Of a stretch of 64,000 nt of DNA, positions 48,051 through 58,065 are shown in pieces. The DNA is taken from positions 3,129,155 through 3,193,154 of the forward strand of contig NW_017264193.1 of assembly GCF_001619985.1 (NCBI RefSeq), written 5' to 3'. This DNA is from Xylona heveae TC161. Its lineage: Eukaryota; Ascomycota; Xylonomycetes; Xylonales; Xylonaceae. Made by a program: the position numbers and the translations under genes. The notes below the pieces were generated by a model that searched no databases, was not told where the DNA came from, and was given only the letters and a program-made list of their open reading frames with translations. Each line of letters starts with the position of its first letter. Position 1 is the stretch's first letter.

Positions 48051-49780
48051 ATGTCACAGACCGCAGTTGAAATACAGCTTCAAGTGCCATCAAGTCAGCT
48101 GTCAAAGACGGGAGAACTGCAACGAACGAGCTCCCGCTCTCTGTCACCCTATCCAGATGATGTCTTTAATCAAATTCGAAACAATGACCAGAACGAGCTT
48201 GGCAACGTTTACCAAGTCAAGACCAAGGGCAAGACAGTCCTTATCATTACCGCTGTTACCCTGGTAACAGGTACAGCTTCAATGCTGAATGGCATGATTA
48301 CTGTCAGTCTTCCTACTTTGGCCATTGACCTTGGAATAGGCCCAGATCTGCTATTCTGGTATGATGTTTAGATCCTGCAATATCCGAATTGTGCTGATTT
48401 AAAACCAGGCCATCTTCGATTCAGGCATTGACCTGCGGTTGCACTTTGCTACTTTCTGGATCAATTGCAGATGCAATCGGCGCCAGATACATGTATCTCA
48501 TAGGAACGCTCTTGCAGACAGCCTTTGTTTTGGGATGTGGCCTCTCCCGCAACCCTCTAGAGATCATTCTTTTTCGCGGGTTGAGTGGCATTGCTGCCTC
48601 CTTTTGCCTGCCCAGCGCCGTCAGCATCATTACAAGCTCTTTCACTGGCCATCACCGCAATGTCGCCTTTGCATTTATGGGCGGCGGTCAGCCCGCTGGC
48701 TTCATTATTGGTCTCGTTCTTGGGGGGATATTGACCGACTTGGCAAACTGGAGAGTTGAATTTTACGGCTCATCTGCCGTCACGGCCGTTACTTTTGCAC
48801 TGAACCTCTGGGGCCTGTCAACCTCTACTAGTGATGACTTGGGCTCAACGTGGAAGCAAAGATGGCATCAGATTACCCATGAAATTGACTGGATTGGTGC
48901 AATCATATCAAGTACTTGCCTGGGACTTATGTCTTATGTCCTTGTGTACGCATCCCCAGCAAGATAACATGGCTTCTTGATATTGACATTGTACAGATCA
49001 GTCACCGGAAACGTGTCAAATATACAATCACCAACCAGCATTGCCCTTCTTGCTACGTCCATTGCCCTAATACCCACATTCATATTCTGGGTTGGGCGGC
49101 AGGAACGATTGGGCAAGCCAGCACTAATACCAAATTCTCTATGGCGAAACAAAGTCTTTACTGTCATTTGCATCACTGTCTTCTTCTCCTGGGGTGCCGT
49201 TGAAGCTCTTGAGACCATCCTTACATTCTACTTCCAAAACGTGCAGAACCTCAGTGCTTTGCAAACGTCGATTCGTTTCTTGCCTGCCGCTGCTACAGGC
49301 ATACTTGCGAACATTGTCGCTGGATCATTGGTCCATCGAGCCCCTGGAAATGTCATTGTAGTTGTTGGCCTTGCCATATCCTGCGTGGCACCACTGGTCA
49401 TGGCGTTTGCAAAGCCAACTTCCAGCTACTGGAGTTCTGGCTTTGTGGCAAATCTACTCAATCCCATCGGATCTGACGGCCTTTTCACGGTGGCAAATCT
49501 CCTAATCACATCAGTTTTCCCTGCCAAAACTCAGGGCTTGGCAGGCGGTGTCTTCAACACAGTCAGCCAGATTGGCAAGTCCGTAGGTCTGGTGCTTGTT
49601 GCTTTGATTGCAGGCAATATAACCTCGGAGACTCGCTTTGCCAACAAGTCGAGCCCTGATGCTTTGATGGTGGGATATCGAGCTGCTTTCTGGTTTTGCT
49701 TTGCCCTTTGCACTTCGACGCTTGCCCTGGCCTTGTGGGGTCTGCATCGAATTGGGAAAGTTGGGCACAAGAGAGAATAA
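48051..49780 (+). CDS. MFS transporter, DHA2-like (14-helix) type
   Basis: Proton-driven exporter of the aminotriazole/drug-resistance type. Exons are 48051-48358, 48409-48945 and 48997-49780 (542 aa). Both introns are about 50 bp; the first joins LLFW to PSSIQALTCG, and the second uses GTACGC...TACAG to keep VSVTGN in frame. Recognisable segments are LADAIG-type motif A (SIADAIGARYMYLIG), GFIIGLVLGGILTDLANWR (motif C region) and a late SVFPAKTQGLAGGVFNTVSQIG. These fit the DHA2 subfamily common in fungal metabolite clusters. The substrate is unknown. Confidence 0.9.
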
Positions 49781-50544
49781 GACCCATGGATCATGTTACT
49801 ACAAGGGCGCGGGGCACCAGATTCTACTGTCTGTATCCTTCACTCTTTCGGATTTGGCTTCTGAACTATTTTTCTCGATCAGCGTATCAACTTACCAAAA
49901 TATGAGTGCCAGTCTCATCCCGTTCAAAGTCGGGCTGGATATTTGCATGTTTGATGATATTCTACCCTCGGCTGACGTTTGAGCTCATATCCAATGTCTT
50001 AGCCCGCTATGCCTAGGTCTGGGCTCGATGTTGAGACAATGCTCCAGGTTGATCTATGTCCTATGCAAAACCTTCATCACATCCTTTTCTGATATTTGAT
50101 ATTGCTTCATACAACCTGACGGAACATTATTACGTCGTGTACTGCCAGAGCCTATGAATGCTTCGACGATGTCACATCGTCGCCAACGATGCCAGGGGCC
50201 ATGCACGACCTGAGAAGAGGTCCCGAGGCAGCCATTCTCGACAACTAGAAGCGTACAGAGGCTTTAATTGCTACCTCTGCAATATTAGATCGCTGACTCA
50301 GGCAAACTCCGAATTGCAAACCTGAAATTTTGCCCCAAAAGGTAAAGCAAATCTCACTCAATAAAAGCTCATGCAATCACAAGGCCATTATCAGAACGTG
50401 CGCTTGTATGGCCCATTGCGGTGGCTGTCAGAGGGAATCCCAACAGTTTCGCAATACGACTGATGTACACGACAAAGAGCAAAAATCTTTTACATATTCG
50501 TTTCTGTTGAGGTAAAATTAAATATCAAACCATCTCGAACTGAT
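49781..50544. other. Intergenic spacer
   Basis: About 760 bp between the convergent DHA2 transporter (+) and hybrid synthase (-). No gene or repeat of note is seen. Confidence 0.5.
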
Positions 50545-53500
50545 TTACGAGCACCTAACAACGGGCATACCAATTGCATTGATAGTGGATCTTTCCATGC
50601 GCGCAGCATTGATTCGGGTCACGTACTTTCGCACAGATTGCACGTCGATAAATGGCACAGGATAATCGTCAGCACCGAAAACGTGTTCGCCGACTGGTGG
50701 GCCCGTCACCATAGCATTCGCGCTTTCGTCATCATTAACACCGTCGAGGAGAGTGGTGATGCGAGCTAGTGGACTTTTCAGATTTGCAGCAGCATAGGCC
50801 AATGCCCGTTCCCGCCATCTGGGAAATGGCACAATTTCCTGGCGAGGGGTGCCGGCACACATAAGCTTGAAGAAGTGGTTGAAGCTCGGTGCGCGCGCAT
50901 TGGAAAAGTCATAATCCTGGCCAATTCGATAGATGTCCTGCGTCATTACAGCAACGATGGTCTTGCACAGGTAGTCGATGGGCAGCACCGCTGACAGGTC
51001 CGCGTCCAACAATGGAAAGGCGCCCATCTCAAGACACCCAGAAATTAGATTATGCAGAAAGTCGCCGCGGTCTTGCCGGAAGTGACCTGTGGCAGTCGAG
51101 GCAGTGACGAAAGGCAAGCGGTAGACAGATGCCCTGGCGCCACGCCAACGGGCAGCTGCCACCATTTGCTCTGCGATATATTTCGAGGTAGCATAACCAT
51201 ATTCCTGGTCCTTCTCCGTGATCTCGTAGCCCATGTACTTGGGTAGCGTGGACATTGTCGAGACGACATGAACTGCCTTGCCACGGCCATATGAGGCCAG
51301 ACGCAGAACCTCGTGAGCACTGACAACGTTGGGGCCGATATAGTCTTCCAGTGGGCGCATCCAGTCAACAAGTGCACCCGAGTGGCAGATGGCATCGACA
51401 CAGTCGGCCAAATGGTCGAACGCTTCTTGCGTCAGGCCAAAGAGGGGCTGTGCCATGTCGCCAACGACAGGATAGACCAGCGGCGCATATTCAGGCTTCC
51501 AGAGGCAGTAGCTGGTGAGTGTGACCACCAAACGCTGCAGGGCTTGATCGGCAGACTCAGCGCGTATCAAACAATGGGTGGTGATGCCTATTTCAAGCAG
51601 CTCATGCGTGATGAACGCGCCGACGAAGCCTGTGGCACCTGTGACGAACACGGATTTGGGAGGCACAGATGCCTTGGCAGCGTTGTGAAATGTGAAGCTG
51701 GGTTCCAAACAGCCCTTCATGATGGCAGTTACGTTGAGCCGAGGCATCTCCGATGCCGCGGTAGTGGGAGGAGTGGAGCTGCTGCAGGAATAATCCGACC
51801 CATCTTCCTGCAGCTCGGAGAGGAGGAACTGGCTGAGCGCCTTGAGATTCGGGTACTGGAATGCGAACCTGGCGGTCAATGTCAGGCCAGTCAGACTCGC
51901 CAGCTGGTTGCGTATCAGAATCGCGGTCAACGAGTCGATTCCGATGTCCTGCAGAGGCCGGTTTACATTCACATCATCCGGCAGCGCAAAGCCTAAGGCC
52001 TTGGCCACAGTATCTCGGACCATGCCCAGCACAATGTCAGGTTGCTGTGCAGGGCTGGCTTTGCTCAAGATCTTGCGCAGATCCCAGCCTCGGTGAACTC
52101 GCCTGTCACCCTGGTCCAGCAGCAAACGAAGTAATGGCGGTGTTCCGTCTCGCTCCTCATAATAGCCCTGAAGCCGATCTGGATCCAATGCGGCCGCCAC
52201 GGTAAGCGCTCGGCCGCTGCGCACAGCCTTCTCAAACAGTTTCAGGCCTTCTTCCGGGGTGAGCATATCAAGGCCGAGTCGATTGAGATGAGCAAGCGTC
52301 GTTCCAACAATCCTGGCCGCCATTCCCTCGCCCTCCCAGGTGCCGTATGCCACTGAAGTGGCTGGCAGGCGCTGGGCACGACGCAGGTGCGCGAGTGCAT
52401 CTAGGAAGGTGTTGGCCGCAGCGTAATTGCCGTGACCAGGCATGCCCATGATGCCGGAGATGGAAGAGAACATCACAAAAAAGTCCAAATCCATATCCCG
52501 AGTCAACTCGTGCAGATGCCAAGCGCCATCAACTTTTGGCGCAAAGACTGCGGCACATCGCTGTGGCGTCAAGGTCGAGAGGATACCATTGTCCTGCCCG
52601 CCGGCCGCATGGACCACACCGCGCAGCGGCCGGTTCTCGTTGAACAATGCCATGGTCGGCTTGATGCTATCGAGGTCGGCCATATCGCAGGCGATCACGG
52701 TAACTTTGGCGTCGAGCCCATTAAGTTCAACTACAAATTCGGTCGCACCGGGAGCTTCCATACCGCGGCGCGAGATCAGCACTAGGTCACGGATGCCGTG
52801 TGCGCTTACCAACCATCGAGCTACGCGCTGGCCGAGATCACCAAGACCACCCGTGATGAGCACCGCGCCGTCAGTTCGGAGGAGTGGTTGCTTAGTCGAT
52901 ACTGATACCAAGTTCACGCGCTGCATCCGTGGCACAAGCACCTGCTCCTGGCGCACGGCGCATTCAGGCTCGTCGCCCAGCATCAGGGCTGAGGCGAGCG
53001 TGTTGGGCGCAGGCGTCTCCTGATCCAAATCAATGAGACGTAGCCGGAGTTCCGGATGCTCGCTCCGCGCGGTACGCATCATACCCCATAACGGCCCAGC
53101 CCCCAGGCCCGTGAGCTTCTCTTCCGCGCCGGCACCCACTGCGTGGCGGGTGATCCATACCAGCGACGGCCTAAATTGAACCTGGGCTGCCATCTGCAGC
53201 TGCGTCAGCCCCTTTGCGGTCAAATCACGCGCCTGGCCTATGATATCATCCGCGTCCGAGTCCAACACGCATAGCAGACCATCCAGCCCTTCGGCATCTT
53301 CGAGATTCCTGACCTCGCGGATCTGAATGCCCGCCTGCGCCAAAGCCGTTTTCACCTCGCATGCCCGTGCGCATGCAGCATTACCGGCCAGGTACAGTAG
53401 TCCCCATGAGCCGCCGAGGGTGACATCGCCAACATTGACCCGATGCCAGCCGATTTCGAGCTGGAAGCGATCCATGTCGACATCGGCTTGGTGCTGCTGC

Positions 53501-56500
53501 GTTGCACGGCTGACGCAATTAGCATATAGGTCGCTGGCACCTGTGACCCGCAAGGGTGGAAAACTCTGTCTCTGGAAGGCATATGTGGGCAGTTCCACGC
53601 GGCGGCAGCAGCCGAAAGGCTCAAAGTAACCAGTCCAGTTAATGGACACGTGCCGCACATGCAAGTCTGCGAGGCTTCGCTGCATGACCGATGCGCCGTG
53701 CCTGCCAGGAACGAGCGACGGCATCCAGGCAATTGTTTCGTTGGTTGCTAAGCTTGCCGCACCCATGCCGGCTAAGACCGGCTGTGGTCCTAGCTCAAGG
53801 AAGATGTTGGTACCCTGTTCATATAATGTCTGAATCCCATCGGCAAAGCGAACAGCCCTGCGTGCCTGGCGGACCCAATAATCGGGTCGTTCGAGCTGGT
53901 CTTTTCCAGCCAGCTTACCCGTCAGGCTACTGACGATCGGCAGCTGTGGTGGATGGAATTGCACAGCTTCAGCCACCGCTTGAAATTCTGCCAACATACT
54001 GTCCATGTGGTGGGAGTGAAAGGCGTGCGACACATCAAGCGACTTCATCTTGCGCCCCAGGCGAGCAAAATAGACTGATATACTCTCGATAGCATCAGCG
54101 TCGCCCGATGCGACAGTCTGCTGTGGCGCGTTGTAGGCCGCGATGTCGACGTTGGAGACGAGGCCGAGTACCTCAATCGCTGTTGCTACCTCTTCCCCGC
54201 TGGCTTCTAGCGAAACCATGCGGCCCTGGGTCGAAACGGCGTGCATCAGCCGGCCGCGTGCCGCGACCAGACGACAGGCATCGGAGAGGTTCAAGACGCC
54301 GGTGACATGTGCAGCCGCGAGCTCACCCACACTATGGCCGAGAGCCAGATCCAGCTGCACGCCCCAGCTCTTCCAGAGATGCCAAAGGGCTATCTCCAAG
54401 GCGAAGATAGCGGGCTGCGCAAAATCAGTTCGCCGCAGCAGCGTGGCGGTGTCGCTACCAGGAACAGCCTGCATAACATCTAATAGCGGCATCTCTAGCT
54501 CGGTGAAGTGCGCCGTGATCTCATTCAGCGCATCGCGAAATACTGGGTAGACTTGATAAAGGTCCTTCCCCATGCCTGAGACTTGACTGCCTTGACCGGT
54601 GAAAAGCATGGCCAGGCGAGGCTCCCCAACATGGTTAGGAGCATGCAAAGCTCTCGAACTGGAGCCGAGAGTCTCCAGGAGCGTGGCCTTGTCTTTTGCC
54701 ATTAGTACAAGTCGCCGTTGGAAGTGGTTGCGAGTGGTCGCCAACGAGTAGGCCACCTCGCTGAGACGGGCATTGCTATCCTTGCTTGTGCTCTTGATGT
54801 ACCGTTGAAGCCTTTCAGCCTGCTGGTATAGGGCGGCATCGGTAATGCCCGATAATATAAACGGAATTTCTGGCGGCAATGGGGCCGACAATGTCTTGGA
54901 ATGCACAGAACGTAACAAAGGTTCCTCCACAATGGCATGCGCGTTGGTCCCGCCAATGCCAAATGCGCTAATGCCGGCCCGCCGGGGTCGACCCTCTCGG
55001 GTGAACCAGGGCTGAGGCTCCTGCACGAGCGCCATTTTGGCACTCTGCCAGTCCACTGCCGGCGTTGGCTTCTCGGCATGCAGAGTTCGAGGAATTTGGT
55101 TGTTCTGCATCGCCAAGATGACTTTGAGCATCCCCGCTAGACCCGCCGCCGCTTGTGTATGCCCGACGTTTGACTTTGCCGAGCCGATCCACAGTGGCTC
55201 CGCCTCGGCTGGCCGACTTCCGCCAAAAACTGCAGCTAGCGCCACACCTTCAATAGGATCGCCCAGCTTAGTTCCCGTGCCGTGCGCTTCGATATAGTCA
55301 ATCTCGCCCGGAGTCAACCCCGACGCGGCTAGCGCTGTGCGAACAAGCCGCTGTTGCGCCGGGCCACTTGGCACCGTCAGCCCAGCGGCAGTCCTTCCTC
55401 CGTGGTTAATCGCGGTTCCGCGAATTACTGCATGGACAATGTCACCGTCGCGGACGGCGTCGCTCAGACGCTTTAACACTACAGCTGTGCAACCCTCAGC
55501 CCAGCCTGTGCCCTGCGTGTCTGCTGCAAAAGCTCGGCACCGCCCGTCCGGGGACATACCTTTGAGCCGACTGAATTCGACATGCATTCCAGGGGTGAGC
55601 ATGAGGGTCACGCCGGCAGACAGTGCCATGTCACATTCGCCCTGACGAAGTGCATTGCACGCCAGGTGCGTCGTCACTAAGGATGAGGAGCAGGCCGTGT
55701 CCACCGTTATGGTCGGGCCCTCGAGACCGAGCACGTAGGATACGCGGCCAGACACAGTTCCTCCGGCAGAGCCTGTCACGGCGTAGCCATCGAGATCTGC
55801 AAGGGCCCGTGCGGGGGAGTGTGCTGAGATGCTGCAGACGCCAATGTAGACCCCCGTTTGGCTGCCGCGCAGGTGCTCGACTGTGTAACCCGCGCGCTCG
55901 AATGCCTCCCAGCTTGTCTCCAGCATAACGCGCTGCGCAGGGTCCATGGCACACGCCTCTCTTGGCGAGACACCAAAGAAGGATGCATCAAAGTCGTCGA
56001 CGGAGCTAAGAAATCCACCCCGCCGACAGTACGACATTCCACACGCATCTGAGTCGGCGTCGTAGAGGGTATCGGCATCCCAGCGGTCTTTTGGTACGTC
56101 CATATTGATGTCACCTCCGCGCTTGAGCAGCTCCCAGTAATCTTCCGGGGTGGTGATACCACCAGGGAGCCGGCACGCCATTGAGACGATGGCAATGTCC
56201 TCGTTGGCTGCTGCGCGACCTGGCAGAAGGACAGGTTTGGGCTTGATCTCCTCAGTGCTGCCCAGGTATGCTGCCAGTGTCTTGATGGTATAGTGCTCAA
56301 ACAGCATGGCCGGAGACAACGGCCGGCCAAGAAGCTTCTCCAGCTCTTTTTGCACTCGCACAATGCGCACAGAATCGCCACCGATCTGAAAGAAGTTATC
56401 GTGGATGCCGATGCGGTCGTGACCAAGGACGCTTGACCAGATGAGCCGGACATTCCGCTCCATCTCGGTCACCAGCTCAGCCGCGACATGGTGAATTAAC

Positions 56501-58065
56501 TCTATAGGATCCGGGAGAGCCTTACGGTCGACCTTCTTATTAAGTGTCATTGGAAAGGCCGCCAACTCGACAAAGAATGCAGGCATCATATACGCCGGCA
56601 GCCGCTCGGCCAGCCAGGGACGTAGTACACTGTCGAGCGTCGGCTTGCGCGCGTTACTGGGAGCAGGCACGACCGTATCCCGCACGCAGTACGCTATTAA
56701 CCTCTCCTCTCTGCTGATTACGACCGTCTCCGAGATATCCGCGTGGTTGGTGATGGCCGACTCAATGTCGCCCAGCTCGACCCGGTAGCCACGGATCTTG
56801 ACCTGCCCATCTGCGCGGCCCAAGACGCGCAGCCTCTCCGGAGTCTCGAAACGGGCCAGATCGCCTGTGCGGTACAGGTGGCCTTCGTGAAAGGGATTGT
56901 CGAGGAAGCGCGACCTAGTAAGCTCCGGCTTGTTGTGGTAGCCTCTAGCCAAGCCGGCGCCGCCTATATAAAGCTCGCCTTCGCACCCGAGTGGCACCGG
57001 AGAGAGGTCTTCACCAAGTACATACATCCGGTAGTTAGCTATCGGGCTGCCAACGACTACATCTCGGCCCTGGCGTACCTTCCAGATGCTCGCCCACACC
57101 GTCGCCTCGGTCGGACCGTACATGTTCCACACGGACTCCGCACACGAGAGTAGTCGCTCTGCCATCCTCCTGGGCAGCGCATCTCCGCCGCACAGAATTT
57201 TGGAGAGACGGGGCTCCCCTTTCCAGCCCGCGTCCAGTAGCATCTGCCAGGTCGCGGGCGTGCCCTGCATCACGGTGATGCCGTGCCGTTTCATAAGCCC
57301 CAATAGTGCGCCTGGGTCCTTGACCTCATGTTCCTGAGCCACAACTGCCGTCGCGCAACAGAGCAGCGGCAGGAATAGCTCCAAGGCCGCAATGTCAAAA
57401 GAGATAGTCGTTACAGCAAGCAGCCGGTCTGTTTCACTGCATCCGGGCTCCCGTCGCATCGAGCACAGTAAGTTAGCCAAAGCGCCGTGGCTAATCTCCA
57501 CGCCCTTGGGCTTGCCGGTGGAGCCGGATGTATATATCACGTATGCTAGGTCGTCTGAGTGCACGTCAACCTCGAGTCCGGAATCGCTGTCCGAGTTTGT
57601 CATTTTGTCTCGTATCTCGTCAATATCAAAGCACAATTCTCTCCAGGGCAACAACGCATTGTGTGTGCCGGCTCCAACAATGATGAGCTTTGGTCCAGCG
57701 TCGTCGATCATGTGGCGAATGCGATCTCTAGGGAAGGCTGGATCGATAGGTACATACGCGGCACCCGTTTTCAGTACGGCCAGTAGCACCACGATGAGGT
57801 CGACAGAACGGTCCAGGGCAACACCGACGAGGTCGCCCCGGCCAATGCCCTGCTTCACCAAGACGTGGGCAAGACGATTCGCGAGCGTATTGAGCTCTTC
57901 AAAGGACAGTTCCGTGTTGCCACAAATCAGGGCAGTCTTGTTTGCGTGGCTGTCCGTGGCATGCTGAAGAAGGTGATGTAGGCAATGTCCTAGCGTTGTA
58001 GTGTCGTCGGTGGCATTGAATTGATCGGTTACAGCCTGATAATCTTCAGTCGAGATGGCGATCAT
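50545..58065 (-). CDS. SwnK-type NRPS-PKS hybrid synthase, A-T-KS-AT-KR-T-R
   Basis: Megasynthase of 2506 aa in one exon. Adenylation (about 40-520): YTSGSTGKPKG 178-188, NMYGPTE 314-320, K511. Carrier: GGDS, S565. Ketosynthase (about 620-1050): C792, H928, H969. Acyltransferase: GHSVGE S1245 and HAFH 1347-1350, the malonyl type. Ketoreductase: Rossmann loop 1737-1744, S1867/1868, Y1881, N1885. Second carrier: S2045. Thioester reductase: TGATGFVGA 2142-2150, Y2291 and K2295. There is no condensation, dehydratase, enoylreductase or methyltransferase domain. This is the order of SwnK of swainsonine synthesis. It should load an amino acid, extend it with malonyl-CoA, reduce the ketone and release an aldehyde. 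Pocket residues D224, I225, L228, Q267, L291, G293, M315, V323, W324 and K511 resemble the glycine code. An in-frame extension to 58203 is probably leader; MIAISTEDYQ is preferred. Confidence 0.93.
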   Translation of the reverse strand: MIAISTEDYQAVTDQFNATDDTTTLGHCLHHLLQHATDSHANKTALICGNTELSFEELNTLANRLAHVLVKQGIGRGDLVGVALDRSVDLIVVLLAVLKTGAAYVPIDPAFPRDRIRHMIDDAGPKLIIVGAGTHNALLPWRELCFDIDEIRDKMTNSDSDSGLEVDVHSDDLAYVIYTSGSTGKPKGVEISHGALANLLCSMRREPGCSETDRLLAVTTISFDIAALELFLPLLCCATAVVAQEHEVKDPGALLGLMKRHGITVMQGTPATWQMLLDAGWKGEPRLSKILCGGDALPRRMAERLLSCAESVWNMYGPTEATVWASIWKVRQGRDVVVGSPIANYRMYVLGEDLSPVPLGCEGELYIGGAGLARGYHNKPELTRSRFLDNPFHEGHLYRTGDLARFETPERLRVLGRADGQVKIRGYRVELGDIESAITNHADISETVVISREERLIAYCVRDTVVPAPSNARKPTLDSVLRPWLAERLPAYMMPAFFVELAAFPMTLNKKVDRKALPDPIELIHHVAAELVTEMERNVRLIWSSVLGHDRIGIHDNFFQIGGDSVRIVRVQKELEKLLGRPLSPAMLFEHYTIKTLAAYLGSTEEIKPKPVLLPGRAAANEDIAIVSMACRLPGGITTPEDYWELLKRGGDINMDVPKDRWDADTLYDADSDACGMSYCRRGGFLSSVDDFDASFFGVSPREACAMDPAQRVMLETSWEAFERAGYTVEHLRGSQTGVYIGVCSISAHSPARALADLDGYAVTGSAGGTVSGRVSYVLGLEGPTITVDTACSSSLVTTHLACNALRQGECDMALSAGVTLMLTPGMHVEFSRLKGMSPDGRCRAFAADTQGTGWAEGCTAVVLKRLSDAVRDGDIVHAVIRGTAINHGGRTAAGLTVPSGPAQQRLVRTALAASGLTPGEIDYIEAHGTGTKLGDPIEGVALAAVFGGSRPAEAEPLWIGSAKSNVGHTQAAAGLAGMLKVILAMQNNQIPRTLHAEKPTPAVDWQSAKMALVQEPQPWFTREGRPRRAGISAFGIGGTNAHAIVEEPLLRSVHSKTLSAPLPPEIPFILSGITDAALYQQAERLQRYIKSTSKDSNARLSEVAYSLATTRNHFQRRLVLMAKDKATLLETLGSSSRALHAPNHVGEPRLAMLFTGQGSQVSGMGKDLYQVYPVFRDALNEITAHFTELEMPLLDVMQAVPGSDTATLLRRTDFAQPAIFALEIALWHLWKSWGVQLDLALGHSVGELAAAHVTGVLNLSDACRLVAARGRLMHAVSTQGRMVSLEASGEEVATAIEVLGLVSNVDIAAYNAPQQTVASGDADAIESISVYFARLGRKMKSLDVSHAFHSHHMDSMLAEFQAVAEAVQFHPPQLPIVSSLTGKLAGKDQLERPDYWVRQARRAVRFADGIQTLYEQGTNIFLELGPQPVLAGMGAASLATNETIAWMPSLVPGRHGASVMQRSLADLHVRHVSINWTGYFEPFGCCRRVELPTYAFQRQSFPPLRVTGASDLYANCVSRATQQHQADVDMDRFQLEIGWHRVNVGDVTLGGSWGLLYLAGNAACARACEVKTALAQAGIQIREVRNLEDAEGLDGLLCVLDSDADDIIGQARDLTAKGLTQLQMAAQVQFRPSLVWITRHAVGAGAEEKLTGLGAGPLWGMMRTARSEHPELRLRLIDLDQETPAPNTLASALMLGDEPECAVRQEQVLVPRMQRVNLVSVSTKQPLLRTDGAVLITGGLGDLGQRVARWLVSAHGIRDLVLISRRGMEAPGATEFVVELNGLDAKVTVIACDMADLDSIKPTMALFNENRPLRGVVHAAGGQDNGILSTLTPQRCAAVFAPKVDGAWHLHELTRDMDLDFFVMFSSISGIMGMPGHGNYAAANTFLDALAHLRRAQRLPATSVAYGTWEGEGMAARIVGTTLAHLNRLGLDMLTPEEGLKLFEKAVRSGRALTVAAALDPDRLQGYYEERDGTPPLLRLLLDQGDRRVHRGWDLRKILSKASPAQQPDIVLGMVRDTVAKALGFALPDDVNVNRPLQDIGIDSLTAILIRNQLASLTGLTLTARFAFQYPNLKALSQFLLSELQEDGSDYSCSSSTPPTTAASEMPRLNVTAIMKGCLEPSFTFHNAAKASVPPKSVFVTGATGFVGAFITHELLEIGITTHCLIRAESADQALQRLVVTLTSYCLWKPEYAPLVYPVVGDMAQPLFGLTQEAFDHLADCVDAICHSGALVDWMRPLEDYIGPNVVSAHEVLRLASYGRGKAVHVVSTMSTLPKYMGYEITEKDQEYGYATSKYIAEQMVAAARWRGARASVYRLPFVTASTATGHFRQDRGDFLHNLISGCLEMGAFPLLDADLSAVLPIDYLCKTIVAVMTQDIYRIGQDYDFSNARAPSFNHFFKLMCAGTPRQEIVPFPRWRERALAYAAANLKSPLARITTLLDGVNDDESANAMVTGPPVGEHVFGADDYPVPFIDVQSVRKYVTRINAARMERSTINAIGMPVVRCS

